Origin: an uncultured Desulfuromonadales bacterium
Lineage (GTDB): Bacteria > Desulfobacterota > Desulfuromonadia > Desulfuromonadales > Geopsychrobacteraceae
Direction of reading: 5' to 3'
NCBI GenBank assembly: GCA_945787295.1
Contig: CALZHQ010000088.1
Span: 1-11,499 of the forward strand
DNA length: 11,499 bases
The notes beneath the pieces were generated by a model, which saw only the letters and a list, made by a program, of their open reading frames with translations, searched no databases and was not told the DNA's origin. Shown one piece after another: positions 1 through 6,300 of this stretch (the first letter of the stretch is position 1; each line of letters starts with the position of its first letter). The translations under genes were made by a program, and so were the position numbers.

Positions 1-116
1 TGCATGAGTCAATCTATTGCCAGGCCGGACTTGTCACGGCGTAGCATTCTGCGAAGACGGATAGTCGGCCACATGCGGCGTTACAGAAAATCTTCCGCCC
101 CTTGCCTATGGCGCCT

Positions 117-131
117 CTAGTGTAGTGCGTC
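117..131. repeat. Left terminal inverted repeat plus target CTAG
   Basis: CTAGTGTAGTGCGTC is the exact reverse complement of 1246-1260. Bases 118-119 are the TA target duplication and 120-131 are the element's own end. The last codons of the transposase run through this repeat. Confidence 0.9.
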
Positions 132-1199
132 CAACGCTTCTTTACATTTGGCGACTTTGGCCAGGATACGATCTACGGGTGCACTCCATACAAACACATG
201 GGGATTCTGGTTGTGATTGTCGATATAGTTTTGGATCGCTGCAATGAGTGCAGGTACATTCTGGAACGAGCCTCGACGGATTCGTTTGTCCGTCAGGTCG
301 CGGAACCATCGCTCGACCAGGTTCAACCAGGAACTTGATGTCGGGGTAAAGTGTAAATGGAACCGCGGATGCCGTCGAAGCCAGGATTTCACACGGGGGT
401 GCTTGTGGGTGCCGTAATTGTCTACGATCAAATGCAGGTCGAGCCCATCCGGGGTTTCGTTGTCTATTCTCTTGAGAAAACGGAGAAACTCCTGATGCCG
501 ATGACGCGGCATACAATCGCCGATCACCTTGCCATTGAGCATGTTGAGGGCTGCAAATAACGTTGTGGTGCCGTTGCGTTTGTAGTCGTGGGTCATGGTT
601 CCGCACCGCCCCTTTTTCATCGGCAAGCCGGGTTGGGTCCGGTCGAGAGCCTGGATTTGGCTCTTCTCGTCCACACAGAGCACCAAAGACTTGTCCGGGG
701 GGTTCAGGTACAACCCCACAACGTCGTGCAGCTTCTCGACAAACTGTTTGTCGCGGCTGAGCTTGAAGGTCTTGACCAAATGGGGTTTCAAGTTGTGCTG
801 CTTCCATATACGCCGTATCGTGGCCTCGCTGAGTCCTTGGGCTTTGGCCATACTGCGGGTGCTCCAATGGGTCGCATCGGGAGGTGTGGTGTGGAGCGTG
901 GCTTCGACCACCGCTTGAATCTTTCTTGCGGAGATTTTGGGGATCCGGCCAGGACGAGGAGCATCCTTTTTCAGCCCTTCGAGCCGGAGAGCCAGAAAGC
1001 GTTGCCGCCAAAGCTGGACAGTGGGCCTGGAGATCGAAAGTTCGCGTGCAATATCCTGATTCTGCATCCCCTCCGCTGCCATCCGGATAATCTGCGCACG
1101 CTGCACCAGACGCAGAGGGAAGCTTCGCCCACGTGCCCACATATCCAACGTGGAGCGTTCCTCGGAGGCTAACAGAATAGGCGATGCGGTTCTGCTCAT
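117..1199 (-). CDS. IS630-family DDE transposase
   Basis: This 360-residue protein cuts and joins the ends of its own element. The N-terminal part carries helix-turn-helix DNA-binding segments: about residues 30-70, including the phrase IARELSISRPTVQLW, and a second winged-helix-like stretch at about 85-140. The catalytic RNase H-like core follows. The likely DDE residues are D177 (LCVDEKSQ), D260 (LIVDNYGTHK) and E296 (WLNLVERWF). There are 35 residues between the second D and the E, as expected for the DD(34/35)E IS630 group. The length is full for the family. The start at 1199 is supported by a promoter ending 8 bp upstream; no Shine-Dalgarno sequence is visible, which fits a leaderless message. 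The last sense codons are inside the terminal repeat. The TAG stop combines the duplicated TA with one flanking base, so it is completed by the target. I see no frameshift or missing catalytic residue. Confidence 0.95.
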   Translation of the reverse strand: MSRTASPILLASEERSTLDMWARGRSFPLRLVQRAQIIRMAAEGMQNQDIARELSISRPTVQLWRQRFLALRLEGLKKDAPRPGRIPKISARKIQAVVEATLHTTPPDATHWSTRSMAKAQGLSEATIRRIWKQHNLKPHLVKTFKLSRDKQFVEKLHDVVGLYLNPPDKSLVLCVDEKSQIQALDRTQPGLPMKKGRCGTMTHDYKRNGTTTLFAALNMLNGKVIGDCMPRHRHQEFLRFLKRIDNETPDGLDLHLIVDNYGTHKHPRVKSWLRRHPRFHLHFTPTSSSWLNLVERWFRDLTDKRIRRGSFQNVPALIAAIQNYIDNHNQNPHVFVWSAPVDRILAKVAKCKEALDALH

Positions 1200-1207
1200 G
1201 ATCCAGA

Positions 1208-1236
1208 ATCATACACGGCTTTCTATTATATGTCAA
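1208..1236 (-). promoter_or_regulatory. Sigma-70 promoter of the transposase, probably leaderless
   Basis: On the minus strand there is a perfect -35 box TTGACA (1231-1236), a 17-bp spacer and a -10 box TATGAT (1208-1213, five of six consensus bases). Only 8 bp separate the -10 box from the ATG at 1197-1199, so transcription would start at or within a base or two of the start codon. No Shine-Dalgarno sequence is present. The boxes lie wholly inside the IS end. The start-site position is inferred from usual spacing. Confidence 0.7.
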
Positions 1237-1245
1237 GCTATTTAT

Positions 1246-1260
1246 GACGCACTACACTAG
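1246..1260. repeat. Right terminal inverted repeat plus target CTAG
   Basis: GACGCACTACACTAG is the exact inverse of 117-131. The TA copy is at 1258-1259. The transposase promoter lies about 10 bp inside this end. Confidence 0.9.
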
Positions 1261-1886
1261 CGGAGGTTGAAGTTCATATCAACAGGATTCGAATTCCCAG
1301 CCAGCAAACAGCCTCAGCAACAATAGCCCCCGACACCCACTGGCCCCCGCTCATCAGGGAGAGTGCATTCAGAAGCAGCAACCAACCCAGAGGCTATTCA
1401 CACCTGATTGCAGCCGCCGCCGGGCTGTTCTACCTCCCCATGGCCCTGATCGCCTGCGCCGCGCTCGCCCTGACCACGGCAGCCCTGATCGTCACGGAGA
1501 GGATGTTGGTCAGCCACGTTCCTTTTGTCGGTTCATTCCTGTGGGTAGCCGCCTGTCTCTACTTCTCCATGGTGATGATGCGCATCCTGGGGCTGCTCTA
1601 CTTCGCCAACCAGCAGCGAATCGCCTGGTATGGAAGGGCTGCAGAACGCTTTTCATCCGGACGGCTCTCTCATTGTCGAACGCTACGTCACCAACGGCGT
1701 TGCGAAATCGTCGGTGACTTACACCGGGAGCCAGGATCTATCCGAAACGGCCGAGTCGTATATTGTTACTCTGAAGCCCCTCAACAAGAGACTTCGCCAG
1801 GATGGGCTGGTGATGCCTTACCCCATACCAGACTTCTCGGAGCAGGATCTCATTGGCCATCTGAGATCATCTCTTTTTCATTATAA
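1260..1886 (+). pseudogene. Membrane-protein gene interrupted near its 5' end by the IS
   Basis: The frame of the ATG at 1440 is open without a stop back to the IS end at 1260. Removing the IS and one TA copy joins it in frame to the left flank, where the frame is open back to a stop at 42-44, with an ATG at 108. The restored frame would be about 212 codons beginning MAPL. It encodes two hydrophobic segments: roughly the stretch around LFYLPMALIACAALALTTAA and the stretch around SFLWVAACLYFSMVMMRILG. The end RILGLLYFANQQRIAWYG resembles the C-terminus of multi-helix bacterial membrane proteins that I remember ending in similar LGLLY...GWF motifs, but I cannot name the family. After about position 1640 the frame turns arginine-rich and low in plausibility while another frame takes over, so the true gene may have ended or been frameshifted there. 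The remnant is probably non-functional. The real start is uncertain. Confidence 0.55.
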
Positions 1887-2193
1887 GATGGAAATCGACT
1901 CGTCGTATAATTCCGACTCGACCCACGCAAACTTCATTCGGCTGCTGAGGACCAAGAGCTTCGGCAAAGGAGAAAGGGACCCCGTCACGGGCAAGATCTA
2001 CAAGTCCAAGTTCATCCTGCCCTACAACGGCGCGGACGTCACTTTTCTGCTGGAAACCTACCCCTACCGGGATGGCAGCAAGGCCGTCATGTACCTGACG
2101 ATCCCGGCCACCTTCACGAGCCCCGGTGTCGTGGACCTCGGCCGGATCATTGAAGACCTGAGGAAAGAGCTTGAGAAGATTGTGAAGGCTTAA
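1630..2193 (+). CDS. Unrecognised 187-residue protein, possibly a 5'-truncated gene
   Basis: I do not recognise a family. The protein is soluble-looking, mixed alpha/beta and rich in charged and aromatic residues, with no signal peptide or transmembrane segment in the open part. It ends in an amphipathic helix (residues about 168-187, IIEDLRKELEKIVKA). The phrasing is protein-like throughout (for example GVVDLGRIIEDLRKELEK), which favours real coding over the overlapping frame. The ATG at 1630 has no convincing ribosome binding site. The frame is open further upstream to about 1579, so the annotated start may only be the first ATG in a gene that lost its natural 5' end. It overlaps the interrupted membrane-protein frame. 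The two could be pieces of a single frameshifted gene or a coupled pair. Confidence 0.5.
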   Translation: MEGLQNAFHPDGSLIVERYVTNGVAKSSVTYTGSQDLSETAESYIVTLKPLNKRLRQDGLVMPYPIPDFSEQDLIGHLRSSLFHYKMEIDSSYNSDSTHANFIRLLRTKSFGKGERDPVTGKIYKSKFILPYNGADVTFLLETYPYRDGSKAVMYLTIPATFTSPGVVDLGRIIEDLRKELEKIVKA

Positions 2194-2195
2194 CG

Positions 2196-2488
2196 AAGAT
2201 GCGCAGGAACTAATCTGTTATAGCCTCACATCTGACGAGATGGGGCCGATTTATTTGGAAGCTTTACACTCGTGCTGCCGGCTTGCAATAGAGTATCATC
2301 CTAACTTCCCAGTATGAAGCAGAACGGCTTCTCTTGGTGACAATTAAGTTTCATCCTAATATTAAGATGTAAGGGGTTGCGAGATTCGGTTTGTGCCTTC
2401 ACCAGAATCTTCTCATCGTTTCCCTTTGGTCGCGCGACCACATGATGGGAGGGCACGGATTTTGGTCTGCCGAGCAGTACTGAGGCAA
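2196..2488. other. Gene-free spacer between two converging genes
   Basis: No convincing coding frame is visible. A small inverted repeat, CATCT-GACG-AGATG at 2229-2242, lies about 35 bp after the stop of the preceding frame and is followed by an AT-rich stretch. It is a weak candidate terminator with no clean T-run. The octamer CATCCTAA occurs twice about 55 bp apart (near 2297 and 2352), which may be chance. Confidence 0.4.
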
Positions 2489-2752
2489 CTATACAAGTCT
2501 CTCGAACTGGTCTCCATGCCTCGACTGACGGTCACGAATGCACTCAGAGCAAAGGCGGAGCGTTGCATATTCTTTGCATAAGAAGGAAGAATTCTTTACA
2601 TGGTAGTCCCATGAATCCTTACCCCCGCATATCGAGCACACGCTGGATGTTTTGGCTTGGCCTACAAGCAGGCGTGTCTTTTTTGCTTGTTTCGGATCAA
2701 AGAGGTCCAACCCAGCAAACCATTGATCCGTGTGTGGCTTGATAAATCGCAT
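2489..2752 (-). CDS. Small four-cysteine (zinc-ribbon-like) protein
   Basis: This is an 87-residue hypothetical protein. Two CxxC knuckles, C39-C42 (VCSICGG) and C68-C71 (RLCSECIRDRQ), are 25 residues apart and would suit a structural zinc site. One further cysteine is at 59. The pattern CxxCG, DYH, then LRLCxxC resembles small uncharacterised bacterial zinc-ribbon proteins, but I cannot assign a named family or function. Support for a real gene is the ribosome binding site: on the minus strand an AAGGGGGGAG sequence lies 5 bases before the ATG at 2750-2752. It stands alone, on the opposite strand to its neighbours, and converges with the frame that ends at 2193. The first 35 residues carry no recognisable motif. 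Confidence 0.6.
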   Translation of the reverse strand: MRFIKPHTDQWFAGLDLFDPKQAKKTRLLVGQAKTSSVCSICGGKDSWDYHVKNSSFLCKEYATLRLCSECIRDRQSRHGDQFERLV

Positions 2753-2969
2753 GAAAGCTCCCCCCTTCTCATGGTCAAAGGCCTTGAGGCAAAGCCGATT
2801 AACGGACTAATTAAGGCTGGGCCCGATGTCCAGCGACCTTGAAATGCGATCCTTTGGGTCACCGGATTATTTGTGTCGATGTACAGTAGTTCTTCAAGGA
2901 GGCTTTACGAGCAACATCAATATAAATGCTATCGCTCCATGCGTCAATTTGATCTAATCACTGGGTGCG

Positions 2970-2989
2970 CTCTCAAGAAGAATTGAGAG
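2970..2989. repeat. 7-bp inverted repeat (hairpin)
   Basis: CTCTCAA-GAAGAA-TTGAGAG is a perfect 7-bp stem with a 6-base loop, about 350 bp upstream of the giant gene. It could be an operator or an RNA hairpin. No T-run follows on either strand, so it is not a standard terminator. A 7-bp stem is short enough to occur by chance. Confidence 0.35.
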
Positions 2990-3323
2990 AGTAATTCATT
3001 TCACATTATGGGAAAACTGGTTCCCTATTTCCTGCACTGGCTTCCTAGGCTGGAATTACTCCTCCGTTAAGACTGCCTCCTACATACCTCCTAAGCGACT
3101 GATTTAAATAGATTTTAGCAGCTAGAAGTTTCTTCTGGACAAAACAGTGACTAATTTGGTATACAAAAGAGCTAAGGGGGGTGGTGTTAAGCCGCCATCG
3201 TTGTATTCTCTCCTTCCAGTACCATTACCAGACACACAGAAAACCTCAAAATAAGTGCATTTGAATGCCCGGATTCAACCCGGAGACAGAAGGGAATCAT
3301 CTTTTGCAGCCGATAGGATAACC

Positions 3324-3330
3324 AGGAGGT
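3324..3330 (+). promoter_or_regulatory. Strong ribosome binding site deciding the start at 3335
   Basis: AGGAGGT is a perfect Shine-Dalgarno core 4 bases before the ATG at 3335-3337. It fixes the start of the giant gene, and a typical signal peptide begins at exactly that codon. Confidence 0.85.
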
Positions 3331-3334
3331 TTCA

Positions 3335-6300
3335 ATGGTGGCCGTTGCCAGGAGTTTTTCGATAGCGTTCTTTCTTGCCTACTTCGTTTTTCTTCTCCCA
3401 CCGAAGGTGCAAGCCGACATTGCCTCCGGGCTGGCCTACCTCTCCTCCACACAAAACCTCGAGGGGAGCTGGGGTGAAACCAGCACCTCTCTGAACGCCT
3501 TATACCCCACGACCGATGAAGCCTGCAGTGTGCTGGGCTCGTTGGACAACGCAGCGCCGGCCTACACCCAGTGTTCCCAATGGCTGCAGGCGAACGCCCC
3601 CTATTCACTCACCGAGTATCTGGCCAGACACGTCATCTCGAAAGTATCCGGCGGAGCGGATGTCACAGCAGAAATTGCAGAACTTCTTTTCTACCAGGGC
3701 CTGGATGGTGGGTGGGGCGACGCGCCGGGCAATGACAGCAACAACCTCGATACCATGTTTGTCCTTCAGGCACTGAATGCTGCGAACCACGCCGATCCCG
3801 ACCCGGTGAGCTACGGGATCGGGTATTTGATCGATACTCAAAATATTGACGGCGGTTGGGGCGTCTATCCAGAGGATGAGAGCAGTGTCTTCATGACCTC
3901 CTTGGGACTCATGGCTTTCAAGCAGTATTCCCAGACCCTAGAGCTTGCCACCGCCATAAACCAAGCCATGGACTACCTGAGCGTTCATCAGAATGCAGAT
4001 GGGGGATTCGGGAGTTCCCCGTCCACGGCATACGAGACGGCCCTTGCCTACCTCGCGCTCTCGGGCGCAACAACCGATACAGCAACTCTTGGAAACGCAG
4101 TTACTTATCTGAATGACGCCCAGTTGACGAACGGCTCCTGGGAGGAGGACCCTTATTCAACGGCGCTGGCCCTGCGGGCCCTCAACGTTTCTCAGAATCA
4201 ACCCGTAGATCCACCGGTCACACCGTCGACGGGTTCCGTCAAGGGCAAAGTCGTTGATCTATCCACTAATCAGCCCCTGACTGGGGCCTTGGTTGCGCTG
4301 CAATCGGATCCGACCAACAACGCCCTCACCGATGACATCGGTGAGTTCACCCTTGTCGATGTTCCCGCGGGCAGCCAAGCCTTGGATCTCAGTCTTGCCG
4401 GATATGCTTCAAGGGCCATCACGTTCGAGGTCACGGCAGCCTCCATCAATAATCTGGGCACGATCTCGCTTGCCGTGAACCCCACCACCGGTATCATCCG
4501 GGGGACGGTGACGGACGCTGAGACCGGTGAGCCCCTCGCGGGTGCCACCATTACAGTTGCCGGTGCTTTCAGCAGCAGCACGCTAAGCGGGGCTGATGGC
4601 AGTTATGTATTCAATGACGTTTCACCGGGATCGGTCAATCTCAGCGCAGACAAGAACGGTTATCTGGGCGTCTCCGGCACAGGCACGGTCACCGTCGGCG
4701 GGGTACTGTTCTTCAGCCCGCAGCTGACACCGGAAGCGGCAGGAACAGGCTCCGTGACGGGCACGGTTCTTGATGGTGCCACGAACCTTGCCCTGGGCGC
4801 TGTCGCCGTGACGCTGCAGTCCGACCCTGCGATCAACACCATCACCGATGCTGCAGGCAGCTTTACTCTGGCCGACATTCCGTCCGGGAACCAACAGATC
4901 ATGCTTGTGCTTTCCGGCTATGCCACGGCTGTTTTGAGCATGGATATCGCAGGCGGGTCCCTCAACGACCTGGGGGCCATTGCGCTTTCAAGCAATCCGA
5001 CGACGGGCACCATCAAGGGCTCGACCACAGATGTTGCCACGGGCCTGCCCCTGGCCGGTGTGACGATCACGGTGACCGGTGCGTTTTCTGGCACCACTGC
5101 CGCAGACGCTGACGGGAATTTCCAGTTTAACGACCTCGCGCCGGGCAGCGTGAGCCTCACTGCCGAGATAGCGGGTTACTTGATCAGCGGGGGCAGCGGA
5201 ACGGTCGAAGCCGGCGGGACGCTCTTCTTTCCCTTCCAGATGGTTCGAGCCACAGGCGATCTCACGGGAGTCGTTCTGGACGAAACGACGGGACTGCCGG
5301 TTGCAGATGCTCAAATAACGATTACCGCAGGGCCCTCGGTCGCAACCGATGCCGCAGGCGGCTTTCTGCTGAGCGATCTTGCCCCTGGGACCTATGAACT
5401 CACTGTTAGTGCAGCGGGATACATCAGCCAGGGCTACCAGGTGATGATCGCCGCGGGCCAGATCACAGACATGCAGACGATTCATCTCTCACCCACAGCG
5501 GACGCGACCACAGTCACCGGAACAGTCATTGATACCGACACCGGTTTGCCCATCGCAGGGGCCGACGTCAGCGTTGTGGGGACGCATCTTTCCACCGCCA
5601 CCAATGCAGATGGGACCTACACACTTTCCGGGATAGATCTACTCGACTTTGCGCTCAAGGCCACCGCCCCTGGTTACAACAGCCAGACCTATCAGATCAC
5701 GACAACCCTCTTTGATACCGTCAATGTTGATTTCTCACTGACGCCTGCCCAGATTGCGGCGCTCAGCGTCACAGAGGTGAGCACGGACAATACGCAATAC
5801 GCGGCCTATGAAAATGTCACCATCAGCGCTACGGTGGCGAACGAAGGCAGCACCGACGCGCAGGCGCTCCTCTTTGCCGAGATTGAGGACGCAGCAGGCA
5901 ACATCGTCGCTCTTCTCTCTGCGGTCCCGTCGGACGTGACCTTGACCCCTGCAGAAACCGCGCAGGTGTTCATCCAGTGGAACACGGGCCAGTTTGCCCC
6001 GGGGGCCTACTCCATCCGAGTCAAAGCCGCTGATCCGGCATCCGTCAGTTACAGCAATCCCACGGGATACGTACTGGCCGAGCGGGCAACCTCCGCGGCC
6101 ATCCTTTCGACCCCTGGTCTTGACGGACACATCTCTCTGGATCCACCGGTAACCCAAGTCGATATGCAGACACCGGTAGCAATTACCTCGGCTGTAAGAA
6201 ATACAGGCAATCTTCCTATTAACACCACGCTGCAGCTGGAGGCTTCGCTGGATGGCGCGGTCGTTTATTCGTACGAGGTGGCAGTCGCCGATCTGCCAGT

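Larger units (their letters stand above)
117..1260 (-). mobile_element. Complete IS630-family insertion sequence
   Basis: The element is bounded by perfect inverted repeats: CTAGTGTAGTGCGTC at 117-131 and its reverse complement at 1246-1260. IS630/Tc1-mariner elements duplicate a TA dinucleotide. Here TA is present at 118-119 and 1258-1259, in each case within CTAG, so the element proper is most simply 120-1257 (1,138 bp) with 12-bp perfect terminal repeats. Beyond those 12 bp the two ends diverge. One intact transposase gene fills almost the whole element. Length, repeats, TA duplication and transposase all agree with the IS630 family. Both ends and the open frame are intact, so it could be active or only recently inserted. 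It interrupts an open frame that continues at 1260. Confidence 0.93.
2753..3334. other. 582-bp gene-free leader between divergent genes
   Basis: I see no convincing coding frame here. The region must hold the promoters of the minus-strand small gene and the plus-strand giant gene. Inverted repeats seen: CTCTCAA (2970-2976) with TTGAGAG (2983-2989) around a 6-base loop, GGGAA (3010-3014) with TTCCC (3021-3025), and a small CCGG-CCGG hairpin near 3270-3285. None has a T-run, so they are not obvious terminators. A possible sigma-70 site for the giant gene is TGGACA at 3136-3141, 18 bp, then TATACA at 3160-3165. Its -10 box is poor, so it is only a candidate. No riboswitch was recognised. Confidence 0.4.

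Noticed and set aside
4..120. Short open frame of 38 codons in the left flank, ending at the TAG of the target site
   Set aside because: No family or reliable start signal, very Arg/Ser-rich, and it stops in the restored pre-insertion sequence too.
142..1236. 364-residue open frame overlapping the transposase on the same strand
   Set aside because: It has no recognisable motif, while the other frame has the full DDE triad and ends exactly at the IS boundary.
1225..1236. TATAAT directly abutting TTGACA as a promoter pair
   Set aside because: Zero spacing cannot work as a -35/-10 pair. The TATGAT box 17 bp downstream fits instead.
3240..3334. Possible c-di-GMP riboswitch before the giant gene
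   Set aside because: The conserved GEMM segments could not be found by eye; only a weak CCGG hairpin is present.
3416..4192. First toroid as an active squalene-hopene cyclase
   Set aside because: The domain is about 260 residues, much shorter than the enzyme, no DxDD motif was seen, and it sits after a signal peptide in an exoprotein.
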